DNA of 64,000 nt, from contig CAVXYW010000002.1 of the NCBI GenBank assembly GCA_963766295.1, forward strand, positions 248,001-312,000. Direction: 5' to 3'. Shown in pieces: positions 41,858 to 49,837 of this stretch (position 1 is its first letter; each line of letters begins with the position of its first letter). Origin of the DNA: JBBDRJ01 sp963766295. GTDB taxonomy: Bacteria > Actinomycetota > JAICYB01. The notes below the pieces were generated by a model that worked only from the letters and a program-made list of their open reading frames with translations, made no database searches and was not told the DNA's origin. A program made the translations under genes and the position numbers.

Positions 41858-42506
41858 AGCCGTCCTTCTGGACGCCGGCGGCGTCCTGCTATTGCCCGAT
41901 GCGTCGAAGATCTTCGGCGAGCTGGCGTCCGTCGACATCGAAGTCGATCCGGGTCTTTTAGGCCGAGCGCATTACGTCGGGATGCGGGCAACTGACCTGG
42001 ATCGGGCTGAGGAATTCTCGTGGTGGCCGTACAACCACGCCTTCGTCGACGCGCTTGGCATCGCCGAGGAGCAGGTCGATGCGGCGCGTGTCGCCGTGAA
42101 CCGGGCTTACGTGAGTATGGAGTGGAATCTGGTCATCGAAGGCGCGCTCGAAGCGGTTACGAAACTCCACGATGTCGTTCGCCACGTGGCAGTGGTTTCG
42201 AACTCCGACGGCAGTGTCGAGCGCTTGCTTCGATCGCTGGGTGTGATCGGCGAGAAGGTGGAGACGGTCATCGACTCGCATCTGGCCGGAGTGGCCAAAC
42301 CCGACCCTGGAATCTTCGAGCTGGCTCTTGACGCACTCGGCGTCGACGCCGCGCGCACCGTGCACGTCGGGGACTCCGTTCGCTTCGATGTGATAGGAGC
42401 GCGCGAAGCGGGGATCCGTCCTTTGCACCTTGATCCCTTGCGTCTGTGCAGGGACGAAGATCACGAGCACTTGGCGTCTCTGATAGACGTGGTGCGTCTG
42501 CTCTAG
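41844..42506 (+). CDS. HAD-superfamily hydrolase
   Basis: 220 aa from ATG 41844 within the end of the oxidoreductase gene. Motif I LLDAGGVLLLPD, motif II VAVVSNSDGS, motif III lysine in LAGVAKPDPGIFELAL and motif IV HVGDSVRFDVIGAREAG are all present with the usual spacing; a helical cap lies between motifs I and II. The second aspartate of motif I is glycine, a form seen in several HAD-IA groups. It likely dephosphorylates a small metabolite. It converges on mrp with a four-base overlap. Confidence 0.85.
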   Translation: MSRTEAVLLDAGGVLLLPDASKIFGELASVDIEVDPGLLGRAHYVGMRATDLDRAEEFSWWPYNHAFVDALGIAEEQVDAARVAVNRAYVSMEWNLVIEGALEAVTKLHDVVRHVAVVSNSDGSVERLLRSLGVIGEKVETVIDSHLAGVAKPDPGIFELALDALGVDAARTVHVGDSVRFDVIGAREAGIRPLHLDPLRLCRDEDHEHLASLIDVVRLL

Positions 42507-43604
42507 CGCTTGGGCCCGATCTCCATCACCGGCAAGCGTCGGCGCGGCCGGAACTCCGCGAGTTTCCCGGCGATGCTGAGATAGGTCTGACTCACCGGGT
42601 GATCGGGCTGCGCCCACACGAACGGTGTTCCGTCGTCCGATGCGGCACGTATATCGGGAACGAGCGGGATCTTCGCCAATAGAGGCACTTCCAGAGCCTG
42701 AGCCAAGAGCTCACCGCCACCTTCACCGAAGACCGGTGTTACTTCGCCGCAGTGCGCACAAACTATCCCCGACATGTTCTCGACGACACCGAGTAACCGC
42801 TGCTTTACCTTGTCGGCCATGTTCGCGGCCCGTTCCGCCACCTTCTGAGCGACAGGTTGCGGTGTGGTTACGACGACCATGCCCATATTCGGAAGGAAGG
42901 TCGCAAGCGACAGCGATATGTCGCCGGTTCCCGGAGGAAGGTCGATCAGCAGGTATTCGAGATCCGCGCCCCAATAGACGTCGGACAGGAACTGCTCCAG
43001 CGCCTTGTGCAGCATCGGGCCCCGCCAAACGACGGGCTCCTCTTCATTGGGCAGGAAGAAACCGATGGATATGACCTTCACGCCGTTTCGGTTGAGCGGC
43101 ATGATCGTCCCGTCGAAAGCCACCGGACGCTCGCCGCGCAGTCCGAGCATCCGCGGCACGGAGAAGCCCCAGATGTCCGCGTCCAGGACGCCGACCACGT
43201 GCCCGCGCGCCTGCATGGCCGCCGCGAGGTTGGTCGTGACCGTCGACTTGCCGACGCCGCCTTTGCCGGAGGAGATGCCGATAACGGTGGTGCGAGAGTT
43301 CGGGTCGCGGAACTGGATCTCCTTCTGGAGACTCGAGGCGAGCTCGGCCCGCTTCTCCTCCTCCATGACCCCCATCCGCACCTCTACAGAACCGACACCG
43401 CCTACCGAGTGAACGGCGTCCTGAACGCGGCGGTCGAGCTCGTCTTTCAACGGGCAGTTGGAGACGGTCAGGAGGATGTCCACCCGCACGTCGGCCACCG
43501 TCGATCTCGAAGCCACCGAGCATGCCGATCTCATCGATCGGTTTGCCGATCTCGGGGTCTATGACGGTGTGAAGCGCGTCGCGGACTGCCTGTTCGGAGA
43601 TCAT
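42503..43604 (-). pseudogene. mrp: Mrp/ApbC-family Fe-S carrier ATPase, frameshifted near its N-terminus
   Basis: The full gene starts at ATG 43604, preceded by AGAAGGA, and spans 1102 bases, one more than a multiple of three. The first frame gives the DUF59/MIP18 start VIDPEIGKPIDEIGML; from about 43500 the next frame gives VDILLTVSNCPLKDEL and then the intact P-loop domain with GISSGKGGVGKSTVTTNLA, LDADIWGFSVPRML, DLPPGTGDISLSLA and the CxxC of VCAHCGEV. The extra base lies within about 43494-43503. Mrp proteins bind and hand over Fe-S clusters. The ATPase part could still be made from an internal start. One missing call in the read or a recent mutation explains the break. Divergent from tatA. 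Confidence 0.85.
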
Positions 43605-43663
43605 CGGAGTCCTTCTAGAACCAACGAGGGCCTCCAAAGTAGCGCAAGGAGTATCGTGTCGTT

Positions 43664-43843
43664 ATGTTCGGAAAGATCGGTGGCGGAGAGATCCTCCTCA
43701 TCCTCCTGATCGTCCTCTTGCTCTTCGGCGCCGCCCGGCTCCCGAAGCTCGCCCGCAGCCTGCGCGAGGCTCGCGACGAGTTCCAAAAGGGAGCGGACGA
43801 AGACGCCGCTGACAAGAAGGAACAGGAGCAAGAAAAGGCCTAG
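43664..43843 (+). CDS. tatA: Sec-independent protein translocase TatA
   Basis: 59 aa, ATG 43664 to TAG 43841-43843. MFGKIGGGEILLILLIVLLL is the single membrane helix, FGAARLPKLARSLREAR the hinge and amphipathic helix with the conserved FG and LP, and the tail is charged (DKKEQEQEKA). This is the TatA/E pattern, the pore-forming part of the twin-arginine system for folded proteins. TatB is longer and TatC polytopic; neither is nearby. It is divergent from mrp across 59 bases. Confidence 0.88.
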   Translation: MFGKIGGGEILLILLIVLLLFGAARLPKLARSLREARDEFQKGADEDAADKKEQEQEKA

Positions 43844-44104
43844 GCGGCCCGTCGGGAAGGCTTCCTCCCCGCCGGCCCCTGCTAGACGAGGCTCCAAGCG
43901 TCACGTGCCCTAGTGGGCACTGCCGAACCTCCGTCCGGGACCGGGGAAAGACATCACCCCGATGAACCGCCCAGGTCACTTCGAAACATAGACCCGGATT
44001 AGCCGAGGGTCAATGCCCCCTGAGCTGCACTTAAGCAACCCGTGATAATCATGTGCATGAAGTGACTCCCAACTGGGGACCAGGAACAAAGAAGGAGGAC
44101 GTAC
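43844..44104 (+). promoter_or_regulatory. Untranslated region upstream of the aldolase gene
   Basis: 261 bases without a gene between tatA and the aldolase. It contains a perfect six-pair hairpin GTGCCC-TAGT-GGGCAC at 43905-43920 and a further short GGGG/CCCC pairing near 43930-43965. GATAAT at 44044-44049 resembles a -10 box but no good -35 lies at the right distance. AAGGAGGAC just before ATG 44105 is a strong ribosome-binding site. The structured stretch could be a 3' structure of tatA or part of a leader RNA; it matches no riboswitch class I can recognise. Confidence 0.4.
43905..43920 (+). repeat. Six-pair hairpin downstream of tatA
   Basis: Arms GTGCCC and GGGCAC with loop TAGT. No T-run follows, so it is not a standard intrinsic terminator. 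It lies 62 bases after the tatA stop. Confidence 0.4.
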
Positions 44105-45127
44105 ATGTCGCATCACTCACATCTGGAAGAGATAGCTCGGGCACTCGTTGCGCCCGGTAAGGGGATCCTCGCTGCGGATGAGAGCTCGGGGACGATCAAG
44201 AAGCGCTTCGACTCGATCTCTTTAGAGTCCACCGAGGACAACCGCCGCGCGTACCGCGAGATGTTGTTCACGACCAAGGGATTGGGCGATCACATCTCGG
44301 GCGTCATCCTTTACGACGAGACCATCCGCCAAAAAGCGTCGACCGGTGAACCACTAACGAAGATCCTCACAGACTCCGGGATGACTCCGGGGATCAAGGT
44401 CGACACGGGAGCCAAGCAGCTCGCCGGCTTCGACGGCGAGCAGGTAACCGAGGGGCTCGACGGTTTGCGAGAAAGGCTTGCCGAATACGTCGAGCTCGGC
44501 GCCAAGTTCACCAAATGGCGTGCAGTGATCAACATCGGGGACGGGATCCCGTCGCAGTTCTGCATCGACGCGAACGCTCATGCGCTCGCTCGATTCGCTG
44601 CGCTGACGCAAGAGGCGGGGATGGTTCCGATCGTAGAGCCAGAAATCATGATGGACGGCGACCACAGCATCGAGCGCTGCTACGCGGCGACGTCGGACAC
44701 GCTTCAAACGCTGTTCGAACAGCTCTACAACCACCGCGTGATCTTCGAAGGAGCACTGCTCAAGACGAACATGGTTCTCTCCGGAAAGGATTGTCCGACT
44801 CAAGCCACCGACGGAGAGATCGCGCGCGAGACGCTGCGTTGCTTCTACAACACGGTGCCCAGCGCGATTCCCGGAATCGTTTTCCTGTCCGGCGGCCAGG
44901 ACGATATTCCGGCGACGGCAAGGCTCAACGAGATGAACAAGCTCGGCCCCCATCCGTGGGAGCTGTCCTTCTCCTACGGCCGCGCGCTCCAAGCTCCCGC
45001 GATCAAGGCGTGGAAGGGCGAAGACTCCAACGTCGAAGCCGGACAACACGAGCTTCTCCATCGCGCACGCTGCAACGGCGCCGCGCGGTCGGGTAGCTAC
45101 ACGCAGAAGATGGAAGAAGCGGCCTGA
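44105..45127 (+). CDS. Class I fructose-bisphosphate aldolase
   Basis: 340 aa with a strong ribosome-binding site (AAGGAGGAC). KGILAADESSGTIKKRF at the N-terminus, KWRAVINIG (lysine near 137), IVEPEIMMDG and EGALLKTNMVLSG with the Schiff-base lysine K220 mark the eukaryote-like class I aldolase. It splits fructose-1,6-bisphosphate into dihydroxyacetone phosphate and glyceraldehyde-3-phosphate. In most relatives the residue after the lysine is proline (LKPNMV); here it is threonine. The gene is preceded by a 261-base untranslated region and stands as a single transcription unit by position. The C-terminus lacks the long flexible tyrosine tail of animal enzymes. Confidence 0.92.
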   Translation: MSHHSHLEEIARALVAPGKGILAADESSGTIKKRFDSISLESTEDNRRAYREMLFTTKGLGDHISGVILYDETIRQKASTGEPLTKILTDSGMTPGIKVDTGAKQLAGFDGEQVTEGLDGLRERLAEYVELGAKFTKWRAVINIGDGIPSQFCIDANAHALARFAALTQEAGMVPIVEPEIMMDGDHSIERCYAATSDTLQTLFEQLYNHRVIFEGALLKTNMVLSGKDCPTQATDGEIARETLRCFYNTVPSAIPGIVFLSGGQDDIPATARLNEMNKLGPHPWELSFSYGRALQAPAIKAWKGEDSNVEAGQHELLHRARCNGAARSGSYTQKMEEAA

Positions 45128-45144
45128 CCTAAACAGCCCGGCGT

Positions 45145-45783
45145 CTAATCCGGCGCCGGTTCTTCCTGCGGTCCGGTCGTCGGCTGCGGCAGACCCTTCA
45201 ACTCGGCGTACGGGTTGGGCGTGATCTTTTCGCCCTCCTTGCCGAAGCGCATCACTATCTGGTCGCCGTCGTGCGGGATGAACAGCGACGGGTCGCCGCT
45301 AACTCGCTTGCCCTTGTTGAGCATCACCCAGTTCTGCTTCTTCCCGTCCGGACAGCGATCGCCGTCCTTGTAGGTCTTACCGTCGGGAAGTACGAGGCTG
45401 CTCTTCCCGCCGTCCTCGCTGAAGCTCGTTTCGTAAAGACGAAGGAAGGTTCCGAGTGAGGCGTTTACTCCGGTCGCTGCGATCGTTGAGGGGTGGATGT
45501 GCATGAATCCGTCACCGTGGGAGTGGATCTCACCTTCGACGCTCGGGTAGTTCGCCAGGCGCTTTCCGCAGATGAAGATCTTGTAGGACGCGTGCCAGTG
45601 CTCACCGGCCGAGGCGCCGCGCGTCAATGGTGGTGGGTTGGCGCGGGAGTACACGATGCCGGCGAAGCCCAAAGCGAGGACGACGATCAGCGCCACGGTG
45701 AACCAGCGGGTGCCCCCACGCTTCTTCTTGAGCGGACTGCGCGCTCGTGCGCGGCGCTGTTGTCGGCTCTTGCTCTTAGGCAT
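45145..45783 (-). CDS. Membrane-anchored exported protein with histidine-rich motif; function unknown
   Basis: 212 aa. A very basic start (KSKSRQQRRARARSPLKKKR) precedes one membrane helix (WFTVALIVVLALGFAGIVY, about 27-45); the rest should be outside. The exported domain contains EHWHASYKIFICGK and, 25 residues on, IHSHGDGFMHIHP, giving seven histidines in two blocks that could bind a metal ion. The C-terminus is proline rich. The DUF3105-type and cupin-like families also have such histidines but I cannot assign one. It lies 12 bases from the small SH3-like protein gene and converges on the aldolase. Confidence 0.7.
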   Translation of the reverse strand: MPKSKSRQQRRARARSPLKKKRGGTRWFTVALIVVLALGFAGIVYSRANPPPLTRGASAGEHWHASYKIFICGKRLANYPSVEGEIHSHGDGFMHIHPSTIAATGVNASLGTFLRLYETSFSEDGGKSSLVLPDGKTYKDGDRCPDGKKQNWVMLNKGKRVSGDPSLFIPHDGDQIVMRFGKEGEKITPNPYAELKGLPQPTTGPQEEPAPD

Positions 45784-45795
45784 GCGAACGCGAGT

Positions 45796-46020
45796 TTAGC
45801 CGCGAGTGGGCTGGACCACACGTCCTGCGCGGATCCGGCTCATGGGCACCTCGACGAGCGAGTCGTCTTTTCTCCGGATGTGAAGAACGGGCTCACCCTG
45901 CTTGACCTCGGCTCGCTCGAGGATCCCGACGGCTTCATGACGGGCGCCGGAATCGTCGAAGTACATGATGGTTACCCGTTTTCCGACGTCCCCGGGCTTG
46001 ATGCTGACCCGAAAGCTCAA
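45796..46020 (-). CDS. Small SH3-like domain protein
   Basis: 74 aa from a TTG start overlapping the ferredoxin stop (TTGA). The pattern GKRVTIMYFDDSGARHEAVG...ILERAEV...LHIRRKDDSLVEVP...IRAGRVV resembles the SH3-like N-terminal domain found in front of GNAT acetyltransferases of the mycobacterial Rv0428c type, here standing alone. The acetyltransferase part is missing. Coupling to ferredoxin suggests cotranslation. Function unknown; assignment is by pattern and moderate. Confidence 0.6.
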   Translation of the reverse strand: MSFRVSIKPGDVGKRVTIMYFDDSGARHEAVGILERAEVKQGEPVLHIRRKDDSLVEVPMSRIRAGRVVQPTRG

Positions 46021-46310
46021 TCCTCGAGCTGCGGAGCGTAGGCGCTCTGTGAAGCCCCGCCCTGGGCGTCGGGGTGCTCGGTGAAGAAATCAGCGTTGAT
46101 CGCGGTGAACTCCTTCCACTCACCGGGCACGTCGTCGGCGGGGAAGATGGCGTCGACGGGGCATACGGGCATGCAGGCGTCGCAGTCGACGCATTCGGTT
46201 GGGTGGATGTACAGCTGAGGTCCGTGCTCGTAGATGCAATCGACGGGACATTCCTCAACACAAGCCCTGTCCTTGATGTCGACGCAGGGCTCGCAGATCA
46301 CGTACGCCAT
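46017..46310 (-). CDS. fdxA: 7Fe ferredoxin
   Basis: 97 aa with AGGAGG upstream of ATG 46310. MAYVICEPCVDIKDRACVEE and CPVDCIY supply the cysteines of the [3Fe-4S] site, and CVDCDACMPVCPVDAI those of the [4Fe-4S] site; the C-terminal extension (EWKEFTAINADFF) is typical of actinobacterial FdxA. It carries electrons to partners such as cytochrome P450 or oxidoreductases; a P450 gene is 2 kb away. It is divergent from the ChlI-like ATPase across 99 bases. Confidence 0.92.
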   Translation of the reverse strand: MAYVICEPCVDIKDRACVEECPVDCIYEHGPQLYIHPTECVDCDACMPVCPVDAIFPADDVPGEWKEFTAINADFFTEHPDAQGGASQSAYAPQLED

Positions 46311-46409
46311 CCGTTTTTCCTCCTACGACCTTCCGAAAGTGGTGGTTGAGCGCCCTCACTATACTGATGGCCTGCCAGCTCCGTCCGGCTCGTTCAACAG
46401 GGGGAATCA

Positions 46410-47804
46410 GTGGCAAATCCGGCAACCATCGGACAGCTAAAGGCATCCGGTTACCAATCGCGGCCCGTCCACGCCGAGCTGCGCGAGAACCTCACCAAGA
46501 AGATCCGCAGCGGTGAGATCGTTTTCGAAGGCATCGTCGGTTACGACGAAACCGTCGTGCCGGCTGTCGAAAACGCGATGCTCGCCGGTCACGACATCAT
46601 CTTCCTGGGCGAGCGCGGACAAGCGAAGTCCCGCATCATGCGCGACCTCACCAAACTGCTCGACCCCGAGCTTCCGGCGATCGCGGGATGCGAGATAAAC
46701 GACGATCCTTTCGCGCCGATCTGTGCGGCGTGCCGGCAGCTCGTTGCCGAGAAGGGGGACGACACCCCGATCGTCTGGCTGACGCCGGACCAGCGCTACG
46801 CCGAGAAGCTGGCAACCCCCGACATCTCTGTCGCGGACCTGATCGGCGAGGTCGACCCGATCAAGGTCGCCGAGGGCCGTTACCTGGCCGACGAGCTCAC
46901 GATCCACTACGGCCTGATCCCGAGGACCAATCGGGGGATCTTCGCGATCAATGAGCTTCCGGACCTTGCCGAGCGCATCCAGGTGGCACTGCTCAACCTT
47001 CTTGAGGAACGAGATATCCAGATCCGTGGCTACAAGATCCGGCTCCCTCTGGATGTCGTTCTGTGCGCATCTGCCAACCCCGAGGACTATACGAACCGGG
47101 GGCGCATCATCACTCCGCTGAAGGACCGCTTCGGCGCTCAGATCCGCACGCACTATCCAGAGACGATTGAGGAAGAGGTTGCCATCGTCGAGCAGGAGTC
47201 GACACCCATCGACGTCGGACTTCCGGTTCGCTTCCCGCAATACATGAAGGACGTGATCGCCGAGCTGACCCATCAAGCGCGTCGCTCACCTCAGGTCAAT
47301 CAGCGGTCGGGTGTTTCTGTCCGCCTTTCGATCTGCAACTTCGAGACAGTGACGGCTTCGGCACTCAAGCGTGCGATCAGGCTGGAGGAGACGGAAGCGG
47401 TTCCTCGTATCTCCGATCTCGATGCGGTCGCCTCGTCGACATTGGGCAAGGTCGAGGTCGAAGCTCTCGAAGAAGGACGCGAAGGCGACATCCTGGCCAA
47501 ACTCGTTCGTCAGGCCGTGTTCGCAGTTTTCCAGCGCGATCTTCGAGGCGAAGCGTTCGTCGAGCTGATCCAGCGCTTCGACGACGAGGGACTTTCCGTC
47601 GATGCGTCGGCAACGCTCGGTTCCGAAGAGTTCTGCCGGCAGTTCGGCGACCTCAAGGGGATGGCTCGCGCATTGGAGAAGCTCGAAGCCGGCGAGTCAC
47701 CGGCCACTACCGCGGCGGCTCTCGAGTTCATCTGCGAGGGCCTGCACCTTGGCAAGCGTTTGAACAAGACGCCGACGGCGGCCGGCGCGCGATACGGCCG
47801 ATAG
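46410..47804 (+). CDS. ChlI/MoxR-type AAA ATPase (Rv0958-like)
   Basis: 464 aa from GTG 46410. VGYDETVVPAVENAMLAGHD leads to Walker A GERGQAKS (67-74); a cysteine-containing insert (GCEINDDPFAPICAACRQL) follows; then Walker B-type FAINELPDL, and sensor ASANPEDYTNRGRIITPLKD. This matches the family annotated as magnesium chelatase in Mycobacterium (Rv0958), whose partner is a VWA protein (Rv0959). No chlorophyll pathway is implied; such pairs act as chaperone-like or metal-insertion complexes, function open. The partner-like gene is at 51230, with three genes in between. A strong terminator follows at 47815. Confidence 0.85.
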   Translation: MANPATIGQLKASGYQSRPVHAELRENLTKKIRSGEIVFEGIVGYDETVVPAVENAMLAGHDIIFLGERGQAKSRIMRDLTKLLDPELPAIAGCEINDDPFAPICAACRQLVAEKGDDTPIVWLTPDQRYAEKLATPDISVADLIGEVDPIKVAEGRYLADELTIHYGLIPRTNRGIFAINELPDLAERIQVALLNLLEERDIQIRGYKIRLPLDVVLCASANPEDYTNRGRIITPLKDRFGAQIRTHYPETIEEEVAIVEQESTPIDVGLPVRFPQYMKDVIAELTHQARRSPQVNQRSGVSVRLSICNFETVTASALKRAIRLEETEAVPRISDLDAVASSTLGKVEVEALEEGREGDILAKLVRQAVFAVFQRDLRGEAFVELIQRFDDEGLSVDASATLGSEEFCRQFGDLKGMARALEKLEAGESPATTAAALEFICEGLHLGKRLNKTPTAAGARYGR

Positions 47805-47814
47805 GACCCAAGAG

Positions 47815-47845
47815 AAAGGACGCCGCCCGGAGGCGACGTCCTTTT
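47815..47845. terminator. Bidirectional intrinsic terminator
   Basis: Arms AAAGGACG (47815-47822) and CGTCCTTT (47837-47844) plus an inner GCC/GGC pairing around CGGA form a strong hairpin ending in TTTT. It sits between the convergent ChlI-like ATPase and SCP2 genes. On the minus strand the hairpin is followed by CTTTCTCTT, also T-rich, so it can serve both directions. Confidence 0.85.
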
Positions 47846-47865
47846 GATCTCCGGGATCGCTGAAG

Positions 47866-48252
47866 CTACTCGGTGATCGCCTTGATCTTCTCCTGAAGAG
47901 CCGTCTGCTCCGGTGACGGCGCTGCCGTCTGCATGGCCATGAGCTTCGACATGTCGCCCTCGACCTTGACCTGGCCCTGCATGAAAGCCTGCATGGCCGC
48001 CTGCTGGTTGCCCTCGACGAAAACGGCCTTCGCGACGTCGTAGGGAACGGTCAGCTTCGTGGGTGCATCGGCGGCTAGACCTTCCTCGAACTCGCCGGCG
48101 GCCATGTGGATCTCTTTGTCGCCCGAGGGGCCCCCGGTGACGACGATGTTGATCTTCAGGTCGGCCATTGGCCCGGTCGGCGCCGGCATTGCCGCCTCGT
48201 CGTACATCTTGCGAACTTCAGCCATCCAGTCATCAGACAGGAATTCAGGCAT
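47866..48252 (-). CDS. SCP2 sterol-binding domain protein
   Basis: 128 aa with AGGAGG upstream of ATG 48252. The single domain shows GEFEEGLAADAPTKLTVPYD and VEGDMSKLMAM, the lipid-cavity region of SCP2-like proteins, with the usual length of 100-130 aa. It may bind a sterol, fatty acyl-CoA or other lipid. It lies 76 bases downstream of the P450 gene on the same strand, a common pairing in lipid-active actinobacteria. Ligand unknown. Confidence 0.85.
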   Translation of the reverse strand: MPEFLSDDWMAEVRKMYDEAAMPAPTGPMADLKINIVVTGGPSGDKEIHMAAGEFEEGLAADAPTKLTVPYDVAKAVFVEGNQQAAMQAFMQGQVKVEGDMSKLMAMQTAAPSPEQTALQEKIKAITE

Positions 48253-48328
48253 TTCCCTTCCTCCTTTTCTTTTCTACTGCGATTTCTACAGCTAATCCTC
48301 GCTTCGGCACAAAGCGCATCGGCGATCG

Positions 48329-49591
48329 CTACCTAGCAGGTTGAAAGCTAACGGGCAGAGATTGCAAACCGCGTAGGACGAAGTTCTCCTTGTACTCGGG
48401 GGTATCGGTTCCGATTTCGAGGGTTTCGATCCGTTCGGCCAGAATCTTCAAGGCGAGCGTGGCTTCGATCCGCGCCAACGGAGCGCCTACGCAGAAGTGG
48501 ATCCCGGCGCCGAACGACACATGGTTGATGTTGGACCGCGTGATGTCGTATTCCTGCGCCGTCTCGCCGAACTCGGCCGGGTCGCGGTTCGCTGCACCGA
48601 TCACGCAGATCGCCTGCTGGCCTTTGCCGATGGTGTGGCCGTTGACTGGCAGGTCGGTCATGGATATGCGGCCGGTGAGTTGAACGGGCGGATCGAAACG
48701 CAGCGTTTCCTCAACGGCACCGCGAGCCAGTGATGGATCGGCGTGGAGCTTCGCCCACTGATCGGGATGGCGCCCGAGCTGGAGCACCGCGTTGCCGATG
48801 AGATTCACCGTCGTTTCAAAGCCGGCGATCAGAAGTAGCGTAAGCGTTGTCAGCAGCTCGTCGTGCGTGAGCTTGTCTCCGTCTTGCTCGGCTTGGATAA
48901 GTGCCGAGAGCATGTCGTCGCCCGGATTTTTCGTCCGTTCGGCAACTAGGCGCTCGAAGTATTCGCGGAGCCCCTCGAAAGCGACCATCTGCCGTTGGCG
49001 GACGTCATCCGGAATCATGAAATCCGGATCCAAAGCGCGCGCCAAGTCGTGCGACCAGTCTTTGAAGATCTGGTTGTCGGACGGCGGCACGCCCAGCAGC
49101 TCGCAGATGATGCGAACGGGCAGCGGGTACGCCAGGTCCTCCACAACCTCGAACTCGCCACCGCCTTCGCGCGTGTCGATGAGGTCGCCCACAACTTGTT
49201 CGATCAGGGGGCCGAGGTCACGTACGCGGCGCGGCGTGAACGCGTGCGAAACAAGACCGCGTAAGCGCGTGTGGTCGGGCGGATCGAGGAACAGGAAGGA
49301 CGGCTGCCTGTCCTCGAACGGGTCGAAGTCGAGCGACTCGGCGAATGTCTTGTAGAGCGCCGAGTTTCGCTGGTCGTTCGATGTTTCCGGGTGGTGCAGA
49401 ACCATCACGCAATCGGCATGCCGCGACAGGACGAAGAGTCCCAAGGGCGAAACGAGGACCGGTTCGGTCTCTCTTAACCGGTCGTAGGTGGGGTAGGGGT
49501 TGGAGCGAAAGACCGGATCCCGCGGATCGAACGGGAATGAGTTCCCTTCGATCGGAGGGAGTTGGTTCGCCTGCTGCTGCGTCGTCTCCAT
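48329..49591 (-). CDS. Cytochrome P450
   Basis: 420 aa. I-helix AGFETTVNLIGNAV (oxygen-binding AGxET), K-helix EETLRFDPPVQ (ExxR) and the heme loop FGAGIHFCVGAPLAR with the axial cysteine at 367 are all intact. The N-terminal region has no membrane anchor, so it is a soluble bacterial monooxygenase that would use a ferredoxin such as the FdxA at 46017. Substrate unknown; the neighbouring SCP2 gene suggests a lipid. Start ATG 49591 lies 18 bases from the divergent frame at 49610. Confidence 0.93.
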   Translation of the reverse strand: METTQQQANQLPPIEGNSFPFDPRDPVFRSNPYPTYDRLRETEPVLVSPLGLFVLSRHADCVMVLHHPETSNDQRNSALYKTFAESLDFDPFEDRQPSFLFLDPPDHTRLRGLVSHAFTPRRVRDLGPLIEQVVGDLIDTREGGGEFEVVEDLAYPLPVRIICELLGVPPSDNQIFKDWSHDLARALDPDFMIPDDVRQRQMVAFEGLREYFERLVAERTKNPGDDMLSALIQAEQDGDKLTHDELLTTLTLLLIAGFETTVNLIGNAVLQLGRHPDQWAKLHADPSLARGAVEETLRFDPPVQLTGRISMTDLPVNGHTIGKGQQAICVIGAANRDPAEFGETAQEYDITRSNINHVSFGAGIHFCVGAPLARIEATLALKILAERIETLEIGTDTPEYKENFVLRGLQSLPVSFQPAR

Positions 49592-49609
49592 GCCTACTAC
49601 CCCCTCTCG

Positions 49610-49837
49610 ATGCGTTCCCGACGATATACCACCACGACTGTCACACTCATGCGCATCTCACCGGAGTTGTACGCCGCGCTCGAGAAGTGGGCGGCGGACG
49701 AGTTGCGCAGCGTGAATGCCCAGATCGAGTACGTGCTTAGCGAGGCTCCAAGGCAAGCCGGGCGGGATCGACGCGGCAGAGAGACCGGTCTTCCAGGTGA
49801 GTGCCGTGGACATGCTCCGTGCGGCAAGATTAGCTTC
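49610..49837 (+). other. Ribbon-helix-helix (Arc-type) domain reading in frame into the next gene
   Basis: The frame from ATG 49610 (or 49649) encodes LMRISPELYAALEKWAADEL and RSVNAQIEYVLSEAPRQAGR, a typical Arc/TraY ribbon-helix-helix sequence: a DNA-contacting strand followed by two helices. Stand-alone family members end soon after QAGR, but here there is no stop; the frame passes through about 28 unstructured residues into the ligase-like protein at 49838. It may be a true fusion, a repressor gene that lost its stop, or a remnant. Type left as other for that reason. Confidence 0.55.

Noticed and set aside
43900..44000. Possible riboswitch (ZTP or cyclic-di-AMP type) before the aldolase
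   Set aside because: Short matches such as CCGCC and GGGGAA occur but the conserved core and pairing scheme of either class cannot be drawn.
46437..47276. Minus-strand frame (279 codons) opposite the ChlI-type ATPase
   Set aside because: The ATPase motifs are complete on the plus strand; the frame has no start context.
46410..47804. Chlorophyll magnesium chelatase
   Set aside because: No bchH/chlH or other tetrapyrrole genes are present; the sequence fits the Rv0958-like group instead.
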